A stretch of 64,000 nucleotides of DNA from the NCBI GenBank assembly GCA_020852705.1, contig JADZAP010000040.1, positions 162,282 through 226,281 of the forward strand, in the 5' to 3' direction. The position numbers were made by a program, and so were the translations under genes. The stretch comes from Ignavibacteria bacterium (GTDB taxonomy: Bacteria; Bacteroidota; Ignavibacteria; Tepidaquicellales; OLB5). The first letter of the stretch is position 1, and each line of letters begins with the position of its first letter. Under the pieces are notes generated by a model. That model saw only the letters and a list, made by a program, of their open reading frames with translations, had not been told where the DNA came from and did no database searches. Of the stretch, positions 52,399-61,324 are shown one piece after another.

Positions 52399-53505
52399 AT
52401 GGATAAAATTGATCGTATTGTTTTTGCCGCAGGAGGTACAGGCGGTCATATATATCCCGCTATTGCAATAGCAGATGAACTGCTTAAGTTAAACAGCAAT
52501 ATTGAAATAAGGTTTATTGGTGCAAAGGGCAGAATAGAAGAAAAAATTATTCCAATGAACGGATACAAACTTGAAACTATAGAAATTACAGGATTTAAAA
52601 GAAGTTTTAATTTTAAAAATATTATATCAGCAATTAAAATTTTTAAAGCACTGAAAGATTCAAAAAAAATATTAAAAGAGTTTGCTCCGCAGATAGTTTA
52701 CGGTACAGGCGGGTTTGTTTCGGGTCCGGTGCTAAAAGCTGCCCAAAAACTTAAAATTTTAAATGTGATTGAAGAAGGAAATTACTACCCGGGAGTTACA
52801 GTAAAGCTGATTTCCCCTAAAGCTGATAAAGTAATATTGAATTTTGAAGGTACTAAAAAGTATTTAAAAAGAACTGATAATACCGAATTTATGTCATATC
52901 CCGTACGGGAAAATATGAAGAAATATCCTAAAGCTGATGCTGTTTTAGAATTTGGATTTAATTCGGATAAAAAAATACTTTTTGTATTTGGCGGCAGCCA
53001 GGGAGCTAAATCTATTAATAATGCATTGCTTAAATGTTTCAAAAATCTTATAAATTCAGGCATACAGATTATCTGGCAAACAGGTGAAGAAGATTTTGAA
53101 AAAATAATTTCAGCAACTTCCGGTAATATAGGTTTAAAAGTTTTTAAATATATTAATAAAATAGATATGGCATATTCAGCATGTGATCTTGTTCTTTGCC
53201 GTTCGGGTATTTCTACAATAATGGAGCTGGCTTTGTTTGGTATTGCAGCGGTATTTGTACCCTACCCGTTTGCATCAGAAAATCATCAGGAAAAAAATGC
53301 TGCAGCAGTTGCTGAAAAAAATGGAGCTGTGCTATTGCCGGACAAATACCTGAATGAAAAACTTGAAAGTTCAATTTTAAACCTGATAAATGATGAAAAC
53401 AAACTTAGCTTAATGAGAGCAAATATAAGTAAAATGGCAGATAAAAAAGCAGCATCTAAAATTGCAAAAATGCTGATTGAACTTGTAAACAGCAGAAAAA
53501 ACTGA
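52399..53505 (+). CDS. murG: Lipid II synthase MurG
   Basis: UDP-GlcNAc:undecaprenyl-PP-MurNAc-pentapeptide GlcNAc transferase that converts lipid I to lipid II. The N-terminal domain has GGTGGHIYPA (12-21), and the C-terminal GT-B domain has FGGSQGAKSIN, LVLCRSGISTIMEL and PYPFASENHQEKNA. At 368 residues it is full length. It sits between ftsW and the inserted small membrane protein. Confidence 0.96.
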   Translation: MDKIDRIVFAAGGTGGHIYPAIAIADELLKLNSNIEIRFIGAKGRIEEKIIPMNGYKLETIEITGFKRSFNFKNIISAIKIFKALKDSKKILKEFAPQIVYGTGGFVSGPVLKAAQKLKILNVIEEGNYYPGVTVKLISPKADKVILNFEGTKKYLKRTDNTEFMSYPVRENMKKYPKADAVLEFGFNSDKKILFVFGGSQGAKSINNALLKCFKNLINSGIQIIWQTGEEDFEKIISATSGNIGLKVFKYINKIDMAYSACDLVLCRSGISTIMELALFGIAAVFVPYPFASENHQEKNAAAVAEKNGAVLLPDKYLNEKLESSILNLINDENKLSLMRANISKMADKKAASKIAKMLIELVNSRKN

Positions 53506-53515
53506 TAGTATTTAT

Positions 53516-53980
53516 ATGCAGGATAAAATTCATAAATACAGAATGGATTTTTATTATCAGGCACTTGTTACTTATCTGCTGTTTTTTGCCGGTTACGTTC
53601 TTTTTAGCGGAACAATTGGAAAGAGCTTTAGTGCGTTATATAATGACCCGATTTTCTACATATTGATTTTGTTCATTATAATTTTTTTGATCATTGTAAT
53701 TATTAAAATTTTTCGTGCACCAATGATAATATTAAAAGATGACAGAATTATTTTCCGTAACAGGTTTGGCGAAAGGGAAGTTGTTTTCGCTGATATATTG
53801 AACATTAAAATTGGCAGAAGAAAAAAAAGAGATGAAGAAGTTACATACAGAATAATTAAACTAAGACTTAGAAACAGAAGAAAACAACTAAGAATAAGAG
53901 CAAATGATTTTGAACGGGGCGGAGAGCTTATCAATGAATTTTTAAGAATTAAATATCCCGATGTAAAGGATAAGCAGTAA
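53516..53980 (+). CDS. Two-TM PH-like membrane protein inside the dcw cluster
   Basis: 154 residues, not recognised. Two transmembrane helices (about 16-34 and 45-66, ILILFIIIFLIIVIIKI) precede a basic C-terminal domain with beta-like strands (IILKDDRIIFRNRFGEREVVFADILNIKIGRRKKR, YRIIKLRLRNRRKQLRIR). This organisation resembles bacterial PH-like (bPH) membrane proteins. It is in the operon between murG and murC with 10-12 base gaps, so it is expressed with the cell-wall genes. Its role is unknown. Confidence 0.65.
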   Translation: MQDKIHKYRMDFYYQALVTYLLFFAGYVLFSGTIGKSFSALYNDPIFYILILFIIIFLIIVIIKIFRAPMIILKDDRIIFRNRFGEREVVFADILNIKIGRRKKRDEEVTYRIIKLRLRNRRKQLRIRANDFERGGELINEFLRIKYPDVKDKQ

Positions 53981-53992
53981 AATTATAATTAA

Positions 53993-55366
53993 ATGGAAAA
54001 GAAGAATATTTTTTTTATAGGTATTGGCGGTATTGGAATGAGTGGTCTAGCAGAATATTTTTTGCGAAACGGATATATTGTTTCAGGAAGCGATATGAAC
54101 GAAACACACATTACGCAAAGACTTGCAAAATTGGGTGCTATTGTTTATTACGGACACTCTTCATCAAATATTACACCCAATCTTGATATTGTTGTGTATT
54201 CTTCAGCAGTAAAAAATGATAACCCGGAAAAAATAAAATCACAGGAACTTGGTTTAAGAATTATCAGGCGGGCTGAAATGCTTGGTGAAATAGTAAATGA
54301 TAAATATTTAATTGCAATAAGCGGTACACACGGTAAAACTACTACAACAGCTATGATTGGAAAGCTGTTAGTTGATGCCGGACTTGACCCGCTGATTTTT
54401 GTAGGCGGTAATGTAAAACTTTTTGATGGCGGTGCATACAGGTTTGGCAGCGGAAAATATGCTGTTGTGGAAGCTGATGAATATGACAGATCATTTTTAA
54501 CTTTAAGACCGGATATTTCAATTGTAACAAATATTGATGCTGACCATCTGGATATTTATAAAGATATTGATGATATAAAAGATACTTTCAGGCAGTTTTG
54601 TGATAAAACCAAATACGGTGCTTACATTGTATATTGCGGTGATGATGAAAATATTAAAAGTTTTATTAATTCCATTAACAGAGAAAAGATTTCATACGGT
54701 TATGATCAAAAAAATTACCTTAAAATAATTGACTACTTTACTGAAGGAAATACAGTGCAGTTTAATATACTTAACTCACACAGCCGGTTTGATAATATTG
54801 CATTAAAAATTGCCGGTAAACATAATGCTCTTAATTCCACTGCCTGCTTTGCAGTATCAAAAATACTTGAAATACCATTTGAGGTATATAAAAATAGTAT
54901 TGCCGGCTTTAACACAGTTGACCGCAGACTTGAGCTAAAGTATGATGCTCACGGAATAAAAGTGTATGATGATTATTCACATCACCCGGTTGAAGTAACT
55001 GCAAGTTTGAAAGCTTTAAAAGATATGCTGTGTAATAAGCTTACAACTGTGTTTCAGCCTCATTTATTTACACGCACACGTGATTTTTACAAGGAGTTTG
55101 CATCTGCCTTAAGCATAAGTGATGAAGTTATTTTGATGGATATTTATCCCGCAAGAGAAAAATCTATAGAAGGTATTAATAGTGAACTTATATTTAATGA
55201 AGCATTAAAAAATAATGTAAATATAAAACTGATACATGACCGTGGTGAAATACTTGCAGATTTAATCCAGAATTTAATTCCGGGCGGTATAATTGTTTTT
55301 CAGGGTGCAGGCGATATAACGGAACTTTGTAATGAATTTATTAACATTCTTAATAAACAGAATTGA
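53993..55366 (+). CDS. murC: UDP-MurNAc-L-alanine ligase MurC
   Basis: First Mur ligase of the pathway, 457 residues. It has GIGGIGMSG (10-18) for UDP-MurNAc binding, the ATP loop GTHGKTT (111-117), VVEADEYDRSFL and the C-terminal DYSHHPVEV and FQPHLFTRT. It is ATG-initiated. Its TGA overlaps the murB start (TTGA). Confidence 0.97.
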   Translation: MEKKNIFFIGIGGIGMSGLAEYFLRNGYIVSGSDMNETHITQRLAKLGAIVYYGHSSSNITPNLDIVVYSSAVKNDNPEKIKSQELGLRIIRRAEMLGEIVNDKYLIAISGTHGKTTTTAMIGKLLVDAGLDPLIFVGGNVKLFDGGAYRFGSGKYAVVEADEYDRSFLTLRPDISIVTNIDADHLDIYKDIDDIKDTFRQFCDKTKYGAYIVYCGDDENIKSFINSINREKISYGYDQKNYLKIIDYFTEGNTVQFNILNSHSRFDNIALKIAGKHNALNSTACFAVSKILEIPFEVYKNSIAGFNTVDRRLELKYDAHGIKVYDDYSHHPVEVTASLKALKDMLCNKLTTVFQPHLFTRTRDFYKEFASALSISDEVILMDIYPAREKSIEGINSELIFNEALKNNVNIKLIHDRGEILADLIQNLIPGGIIVFQGAGDITELCNEFINILNKQN

Positions 55367-56268
55367 TTTCAATTTCTGAAATACAAAAGTTTTTTAAAGG
55401 TAAAATTACTTTAAATGAACCTCTGGCACGGTTTACAACATTCCGTATTGGCGGCGTTGCTGACTACTTTGTTGAACCTGTTGATACTGATGATGTTATT
55501 AACATTGTTAAGTATGCTTCGCAGCACAGCATTCCATATTATGTAATGGGTAACGGAAGTAATATCCTGATAAGTGATGATGGAATAAGAGGTATAGTTA
55601 TAAACCTAGAAACAGGTTTCAATTATTTGAAAAATGAAAATGGCGTAATTATATGCGGTGCGGGTGTAAAAATGGCTCGCTTTGCAGATTACTGTATTCA
55701 AAACAGTCTAAGCGGTGTAGAAATGCTTGCGGGAATTCCCGCAACTGTTGGCGGTGCATTAATTATGAATGCCGGTGCTTATGGAGGCGAAACTGCCGAT
55801 TATGTTTGGGAAGTAAAAGTTATAGCTGCAAACAAGCTCAAGGTATTAAAAAAAGCTGACTGCGGATTTAAATACAGAACCAGCGGATTAAAAAACTCAG
55901 TTGTACTAGAAGCTTCATTTAATCTTGAAACAGGCAATAAGGAAGAAATTTCCAGGAAAAGAAAAGAACTTATTCTGCACCGCAACCAGGCGCAGCCGGT
56001 AGAAATACCAAATGCGGGATGTGTATTTAAAAATCCCAAAGATAATAAGGCAGCACTGCTTATTCAGCAATGCGGACTTAAAGGTACCACTTTTGGCGGA
56101 GCTATGGTTTCACATAAACATGCAAATTTTATTGTAAATTTTCATAAAGCATCTGCAAATGATGTTATTGAATTAGTTAAGATTGTTAAAAATACTGTTA
56201 AAAATAAAACCGGTATAGAGCTTGAAATGGAAATTAAGCTGATTGGATTTGAGGAGGTAAAAGTATGA
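55363..56268 (+). CDS. murB: UDP-N-acetylenolpyruvoylglucosamine reductase MurB
   Basis: FAD enzyme that completes UDP-MurNAc synthesis with NADPH. Motifs are ARFTTFRIGGVADYFVEP, YVMGNGSNILISDDG, LAGIPATVGGALIMNAGAYGGE and the C-terminal KHANFIVN. At 301 residues it fits the type II family. The conserved position of the catalytic serine, usually GSVFKNP, reads GCVFKNP, so a cysteine is present; this variant occurs in some MurB families. The TTG start overlaps the murC stop. Confidence 0.95.
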   Translation: MISISEIQKFFKGKITLNEPLARFTTFRIGGVADYFVEPVDTDDVINIVKYASQHSIPYYVMGNGSNILISDDGIRGIVINLETGFNYLKNENGVIICGAGVKMARFADYCIQNSLSGVEMLAGIPATVGGALIMNAGAYGGETADYVWEVKVIAANKLKVLKKADCGFKYRTSGLKNSVVLEASFNLETGNKEEISRKRKELILHRNQAQPVEIPNAGCVFKNPKDNKAALLIQQCGLKGTTFGGAMVSHKHANFIVNFHKASANDVIELVKIVKNTVKNKTGIELEMEIKLIGFEEVKV

Positions 56269-57083
56269 AGAACTGGAAAATTATTATTTTATTTACCGTT
56301 GTAATATTATTTACTTTTTCAAGTATCGTAATTTCAGGATTGTGGAAAGATAAATCTACTATCAGAAATGTTGAGTTTACCGGCAACTTGACTTTATCTA
56401 AGGAAGAAATATTTGAGTTCGCACATCTCAATGACTCGCTAATATGCAATAATGAAGTATCACTGGAAAATATTGAAACAAGGATTGCAAAACATCCTAA
56501 CATTAAAAAAGTTGTTGTTTTAAAAGATGGCGTAACTGTTAAAATTGAGATTTCCGAAAAAAATCCGTTTGCGGCTGTATCAAACGGAAATGATCTGTTT
56601 TTAGTAGATGACCAGCTTACAATTTATCCGGTTAAAAAAGAACATATTAATATTGATCTCCCTGTTATAAGCGGTCTATCAGCAGAGCTTGGTGCCGGAA
56701 CTTACGGTAAAAATGATATGGAACTCCTGAAAATTTCTCAATATATCATAAGTCAGTCGCTAAAAATAAATAAAAGTCTGTATAATTATATTTCTGAAAT
56801 AAATTTCAGCAATAGTAACATTGTATTAATTACAAGTGATGATGCTACTCCGGTTTATTTTATTGATTTCAGTGCAATTGATAATAAAAACCTTAATGTT
56901 GAAAACTCAAGTGATATTAAAAATCATCAGCTTTTAAATGCAATTGATAAAAATTTAATCCTGCTTAACGGTTTTTTAAAGCAGGTTAGGGTTTACAGAC
57001 CTGCTAATTCATTTAAGTATATTGATTTGAGATATAATGATCTCATTATTACAAAAACCAATAATCAGCAAGCACAGCAATAA
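56265..57083 (+). CDS. ftsQ: FtsQ/DivIB-type cell division protein
   Basis: 272 residues. One N-terminal transmembrane helix (about 4-26) is followed by a POTRA domain (33-100, IRNVEFTGNLTLSKEEIFEF and NIKKVVVLKDGVTVKIEISEKNPFAAVSN) and a beta-rich FtsQ domain. It bridges FtsA/FtsZ-side components and FtsL/FtsB. The ATG overlaps the murB stop (ATGA) and has GAGGAGG just upstream, one of the strongest ribosome sites here. FtsQ sequences diverge, so position and topology carry much of the call. Confidence 0.9.
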   Translation: MKNWKIIILFTVVILFTFSSIVISGLWKDKSTIRNVEFTGNLTLSKEEIFEFAHLNDSLICNNEVSLENIETRIAKHPNIKKVVVLKDGVTVKIEISEKNPFAAVSNGNDLFLVDDQLTIYPVKKEHINIDLPVISGLSAELGAGTYGKNDMELLKISQYIISQSLKINKSLYNYISEINFSNSNIVLITSDDATPVYFIDFSAIDNKNLNVENSSDIKNHQLLNAIDKNLILLNGFLKQVRVYRPANSFKYIDLRYNDLIITKTNNQQAQQ

Positions 57084-57127
57084 TCAGCAAAGGTAGTAAT
57101 TTAAAGGAAAATATTACAATCAGCGAA

Positions 57128-58387
57128 ATGGCAAAAATTAAAAACGAAAATAACATAATTGTTGGATTAGATGTTGGCACAACCAAAATTTGTACTATAG
57201 TAGCACAGGTTAGGGATGACGGAAAACTTAATATTTTGGGAATAGGTAAAGCGCCCTCAACCGGTTTGTCACGCGGAATGGTAGTAAATCCGGGCAAAAC
57301 ACTTGATTCAATAAAAGCATCTTTAACAGAAGCAGAAGAACGTTCTGGATTTGATATCAAATCTGTTACTGTGGGAATTGCCGGACCGCATATTCGCTGC
57401 ATTCAGTCAGAAGGTATTGTTGCTATTTCTCATCCCGATAGAATTATTACCGAAGATGATATTGAACGGTTATATGAAAGTGCAAAAAGTTTAAGACTAA
57501 GCAAGGATGAAAAGATAATTGATGTCATTCCACAGGAATTTATTATAGATAGCAAAGACGGAATATTTGATCTGCCAATCGGGATGTATGGCTTAAGAAT
57601 GGAAGCAAAGGTGAATATTCTTACCGGTCTTGTTTCTCAGATTGACGATCTTTCAAGCTGCGTTCAAAGCTGCGGTGTTGATATTGATGATATTGTGCTT
57701 GAACCTTTAGCTTCATCTTATGCGGTGCTTAATGAGAGCGAAAAAAAGATGGGTGTTGCAATGATTGATATTGGCGGTGGAACTACTGATATAGCAGTGT
57801 TTAAAAAAGGAGTCATTAAGCACACTGCCGGTATTGGTATAGCCGGAAGCCAGGTTACAAATGATATCTCTGAGACTCTTGGAATTGAAGAAAAAGAAGC
57901 TGAACGTGTTAAAAAAGAATTTGGCTATGCAATGGTTAGTGAAATTATTAATGATGATATAGTTACTATACAGGGTATTAAAGGAAGAAAACCGCTCAAA
58001 ATAGAAAAAAGCATTATTGCAAGAATTATTCAGGCAAGAATGGAAGAGCTTTTTGTGCTTGCCGCACAGGAAATTAAACGAAGCGGAATTGAAAGTTACC
58101 TTCCCGGTGGTGTTGTTATAACAGGAGGCGGCTCTTTGCTTCGCGGAACAAACGAGCTTGCTGCTCAGGTTATTGGCGCGGAAGTGAATCTTGGGATTCC
58201 TTTGGATATTGGCGGCGGGTTGATAAAAGAAGTTGAAAGTCCTATGTATGCAACCGGTATAGGTCTTATACTTCACAGAATGAAGTATTTAAACCAGAAG
58301 TTAAGTGCAAAATCTTTAAAAGGAAAAAAACATCCCGGAATAAAAAATATTTTTGAAAGAATTAAACATTGGTTTGATGAACTGTAA
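57128..58387 (+). CDS. ftsA: Cell division protein FtsA
   Basis: Actin-like ATPase that tethers FtsZ to the membrane. Motifs: DVGTTKICTIVAQ (15-27, phosphate 1), FKNVTV-like FDIKSVTVGIAGPHIRC, AMIDIGGGTTDIAVF (phosphate 2) and VVITGGGSLLRGT. The C-terminal IFERIKHWFDEL (about 408-419) is the amphipathic membrane-targeting helix. At 419 residues it is typical. Confidence 0.97.
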   Translation: MAKIKNENNIIVGLDVGTTKICTIVAQVRDDGKLNILGIGKAPSTGLSRGMVVNPGKTLDSIKASLTEAEERSGFDIKSVTVGIAGPHIRCIQSEGIVAISHPDRIITEDDIERLYESAKSLRLSKDEKIIDVIPQEFIIDSKDGIFDLPIGMYGLRMEAKVNILTGLVSQIDDLSSCVQSCGVDIDDIVLEPLASSYAVLNESEKKMGVAMIDIGGGTTDIAVFKKGVIKHTAGIGIAGSQVTNDISETLGIEEKEAERVKKEFGYAMVSEIINDDIVTIQGIKGRKPLKIEKSIIARIIQARMEELFVLAAQEIKRSGIESYLPGGVVITGGGSLLRGTNELAAQVIGAEVNLGIPLDIGGGLIKEVESPMYATGIGLILHRMKYLNQKLSAKSLKGKKHPGIKNIFERIKHWFDEL

Positions 58388-58479
58388 TCAATGTAATAAA
58401 AAAATAATAAATGAATTCAATTTTTTTAAAATATAAACCAATTTCTTTCTAAAGGGGAAAGAGAAGGAGAAAAATCAAA

Positions 58480-59733
58480 ATGTCAATTTCACTTGTTACA
58501 GAATCAGCTTTCGGCGCAAAGATAAAGGTTATTGGTGTTGGTGGTGCCGGTGGTAACGCTATTAATAATATGATTGAAAAAGGTCTGGATAGCGTTGATT
58601 TTATTGCTATGAACACAGATATTCAGGATCTAGAGCGAAGCAAGGCAGATATAAAAATTCAAATCGGCAGAAATACTACATTGGGGCTTGGTGCCGGTAT
58701 GGATGAATCTAAAGGTGCTAAAGCAGTTGAAGAAAGCCGCGAGGAAATTGAGCAGGTTGTGCGCGGATGTGATATGGTATTTATCACTGCAGGTATGGGA
58801 GGAGGTACCGGTACAGGCGGGGCACCTGCTGTTGCCAGAATTGCCAAAGCAACTGGTTCTTTAGTTGTTGGTATTGTTACTAAACCATTTGATTTTGAAG
58901 GCGATGACAGGCTTAGAATTGCTGAAGAAGGGTTAAAGAGATTTAAGCAGGAAGTAGATTCTTGCATTGTTATTCCCAATGAACGCCTTTTAACTGTACT
59001 TGGTGAAGAAGTTACCCTTGAAAACAGTTTCAGAAAAGTTGATGATGTTCTTTATAATGCAACCCGCGGTATAAGTGATATTATTACAAAAAAAGGTAAG
59101 GTTAATGTTGATTTTGCCGATGTTAAAACTATTATGCGTGATATGGGCGATGCCCTGATGGGTATTGGCTATGCAAAAGGTGAAGATAAAGCACTTAGGG
59201 CAACACAGGAAGCAATTGATAACCCGCTTCTTGAAGGTGTTTCCATTGCAGGTTCAAAATCAATATTGCTTAATATAATTGCAGATCCAAAATTCAGAAT
59301 TTCTGATCTTAAGAACATGACCGAGCTTATCAAAAAGGCTGCAGGATGCAGTTATGGTAAACTTATTTGGGGTGTTGTAAGTGATGAAAGACTTGAAGAT
59401 GAAGTTATTGTTACTATTATTGCTACAGGTTTTACTACACAGCAGGCAAAACAATTAAATACATATCCTGAAAAAGATGAAGTTAAATCAAAAAACCTTC
59501 TGCTTGATATTGAAAAAGAAACTAATGTTGTTAAGATACCGAGCAATCAGCAGGAATTAAAGAACTATGATATTCCGACAGTTCAAAGAAATAAACTATT
59601 TAGCGATGAAGATTTGAATAAGATAAGATCCAGAAGCGATGACACAGATTTAGAAGACTTTGATTTTAACAGTGATGAATTTAAGATATCGAATGATGAT
59701 AAGCCTGCTTTTTTAAGAAGACAAATGGATTAA
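58480..59733 (+). CDS. ftsZ: Cell division GTPase FtsZ
   Basis: Tubulin-like GTPase that forms the division ring. The GTP-binding loop is AGMGGGTGTGGAP (104-116); the T7 synergy loop reads NVDFADVKTIM, and an early VGGAGGNAINNM is conserved. The C-terminal peptide PAFLRRQMD (about 409-417) is the FtsA/ZipA-binding tail. At 417 residues it is typical. A clear ribosome site (AAGGAG) precedes the ATG. It closes the dcw cluster; the terminator is at 59981. Confidence 0.98.
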   Translation: MSISLVTESAFGAKIKVIGVGGAGGNAINNMIEKGLDSVDFIAMNTDIQDLERSKADIKIQIGRNTTLGLGAGMDESKGAKAVEESREEIEQVVRGCDMVFITAGMGGGTGTGGAPAVARIAKATGSLVVGIVTKPFDFEGDDRLRIAEEGLKRFKQEVDSCIVIPNERLLTVLGEEVTLENSFRKVDDVLYNATRGISDIITKKGKVNVDFADVKTIMRDMGDALMGIGYAKGEDKALRATQEAIDNPLLEGVSIAGSKSILLNIIADPKFRISDLKNMTELIKKAAGCSYGKLIWGVVSDERLEDEVIVTIIATGFTTQQAKQLNTYPEKDEVKSKNLLLDIEKETNVVKIPSNQQELKNYDIPTVQRNKLFSDEDLNKIRSRSDDTDLEDFDFNSDEFKISNDDKPAFLRRQMD

Positions 59734-59798
59734 AAAATTAAGCTTTTTGTTCATTCAATAATTTTAAAAATTACTGTCCCGCTTCTGAAATATGTAAT

Positions 59799-59980
59799 AA
59801 ACCCAAATATTCGGGTTTGACGTCACGAGGCTGGCTTCGAGAGAAAAGCATCATATTCTGCTCTGCTTTTAAATACGGTTGCAGTCAGCTTCGTACCGGT
59901 GTATGCCGGGACCAGGATATAGTTTACTACATACAACTACCTCAGCTTTTTTCCCCAAAAAAGCCTCCTCCATTAACCCG
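59799..59980. ncRNA. Candidate structured RNA between ftsZ and its terminator
   Basis: No gene is recognised here, but the region has dense potential secondary structure. CGGGTT (59812-59817) can pair with AACCCG (59975-59980), and GAGGCT (59827-59832) with AGCCTC (59962-59967), closing about 170 bases. Inside are AAAAGCA/TGCTTTT (59844-59850 with 59864-59870), a CCGG/CCGG hairpin (59896-59909) and GCTTTTTT/AAAAAAGC (59945-59964). The last competes with the GAGGCT/AGCCTC pairing. Size and closing stem would suit a 6S-like RNA, but no diagnostic motif was confirmed; strand is undecided, plus preferred because a terminator follows on plus. Confidence 0.35.
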
Positions 59981-60015
59981 AAGGGTTCTGTCCCAAACAG
60001 AACCCTTCACTTTTT
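59981..60015 (+). terminator. Terminator of the dcw cluster
   Basis: A perfect 11-bp stem AAGGGTTCTGT/ACAGAACCCTT (59981-59991 and 59997-60007) with a 5-base loop is followed by CACTTTTT. The arms are symmetric and could also stop transcription from the convergent WD40 gene. Confidence 0.88.
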
Positions 60016-60046
60016 ATATGCTTAAATAATAATTTATTTTATGTAA

Positions 60047-61093
60047 TTATTTAGGGGGTAAAATATCGGTTGTTTTCCAAACAAGAATCTTTTCTCCGCT
60101 GCCGGAGGCAGCAAGATAATTGCTGTCAGGTGAAAATTTAACAGTATAAACTTCTCCTCCAAATCCGCTTAGCGTTTTTATCAGCTTAGAGGTATTTACA
60201 TCCCATATCTTTACTGTTTCATCATTACTTGCTGTTGCTAAAAACTTGCTTGCAGGTGAAAAACTAGCTGAATTTACTGTTCCCTCATGACCTTTTAGGG
60301 TTAAAATCTTTCCTGCTGATCTTACTTCCCATATTTTCACATCATTATCTTTGCTTGTGCTTGCCAAATAATTGCCGTCCGGGGAAAAAGTTACAAATGT
60401 AACCCTGCCTGAGTGTCCTTTATATTGCGGAGCAAATGATTTCAGTGCAAAGCTGTATATTCCAATTCCCTTACCCATTGTTCCTGCTGCAAGGTATGTG
60501 CCATCCGGATTAAAATCACAGCTGAATGTATTATATCTGTATGTTTCAAACAATTTAGAACCAAACAACTCTCCATCATCATCACCTTCCTTGCTTAGAC
60601 GCAGTGTTTTTGTGATTGTATATTTACCTGTTTCAAATATTGAAACTATAAAATTCAGTCTTATACCTTTACTTTCCTGCTGTTCGGTGGGGTCTTTTGT
60701 GTATGCCACAGCAAGCTGTTTGCCGTTTGGTGAAAACAATGCGTAATACACATTGCCGTTAACAGAAAAATTATTTTTTATATCATGTGAAACAGCATCC
60801 ATGATATTTATTTCACCTTCATAATAAGTAAATACAAGCAAACTTTCTTTAGCGGGTGAAAAATTTATTGATGTAATATTTGACTCTGTTTCAAGTGAAT
60901 AACTTTTTTTGCCGTTTTCTGTATCAAAAAAAATCAAATTACCGTTTTCATCACCGCTGACTAACGTTTTTGAATCATTTGAAAATGCAATACAGTTAAC
61001 TTTTCCTCTATTTCCCTGCAAAATCTTTGCATCTTGGGAAATAATTGTATTTGTCAAAAATATCAGTAACAGTAAAATATATAGTTTTTTCAT
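60047..61093 (-). CDS. Secreted WD40-repeat protein
   Basis: 348 residues from the ATG at 61093; an in-frame ATG at 61108 adds five residues. A signal peptide (about 1-20, ending NTIISQ) is followed by seven WD40-like blades, for example KVNCIAFSNDSKTLVSGDENGNLIFFD, VTFVTFSPDGNYLASTSKDNDVKIWEV and TVNSASFSPASKFLATASNDETVKIWDV. It forms a beta-propeller for protein-protein contact and is predicted to be exported. No enzymatic domain is attached. Its partners are unknown. Confidence 0.87.
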   Translation of the reverse strand: MKKLYILLLLIFLTNTIISQDAKILQGNRGKVNCIAFSNDSKTLVSGDENGNLIFFDTENGKKSYSLETESNITSINFSPAKESLLVFTYYEGEINIMDAVSHDIKNNFSVNGNVYYALFSPNGKQLAVAYTKDPTEQQESKGIRLNFIVSIFETGKYTITKTLRLSKEGDDDGELFGSKLFETYRYNTFSCDFNPDGTYLAAGTMGKGIGIYSFALKSFAPQYKGHSGRVTFVTFSPDGNYLASTSKDNDVKIWEVRSAGKILTLKGHEGTVNSASFSPASKFLATASNDETVKIWDVNTSKLIKTLSGFGGEVYTVKFSPDSNYLAASGSGEKILVWKTTDILPPK

Positions 61094-61228
61094 GAATTTA
61101 ATTTGCATTTGTTATATTTAACAAATTAATTATAAAATTAGTTTAAAAAAATCTGAAATTTTATTTTTCGTGAATTTTGATGTATTTTTTTGGGGAATGT
61201 AATGCAAAAAAGATAAAGAAGTTTTCTG

Positions 61229-61257
61229 TAAAAAAAAAGGGCTTACTTTGTAAGCCC
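61229..61257 (-). terminator. Terminator of the unknown secreted-protein gene
   Basis: On the minus strand a perfect 8-bp stem GGGCTTAC/GTAAGCCC (61250-61257 with 61239-61246) with a 3-base loop is followed by a long T run. Confidence 0.88.
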
Positions 61258-61324
61258 CGGTTCATCTGCTAATTAGTAGGGAATACTATCAGCTTTTGCT
61301 GGTATAGCAGAAAATTGTTTTTAT

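Noticed and set aside
57713..58276. 187-codon minus-strand open frame inside ftsA
   Set aside because: It lies fully inside a well-conserved gene on the opposite strand, has phenylalanine/asparagine/cysteine-rich composition of an antisense shadow, and no ribosome site.
59733..59980. tmRNA, RNase P RNA or SRP RNA after ftsZ
   Set aside because: None of their hallmark sequences (tmRNA tag region, GAGGAAAGUCC of RNase P, GGUCCGGAAGGAAGCAG of SRP) is present on either strand.
59817..60029. 70-codon plus-strand open frame after ftsZ
   Set aside because: Starts at TTG without a ribosome site and runs through the terminator hairpin; composition is unlike the coding genes. The structured RNA explanation is preferred.
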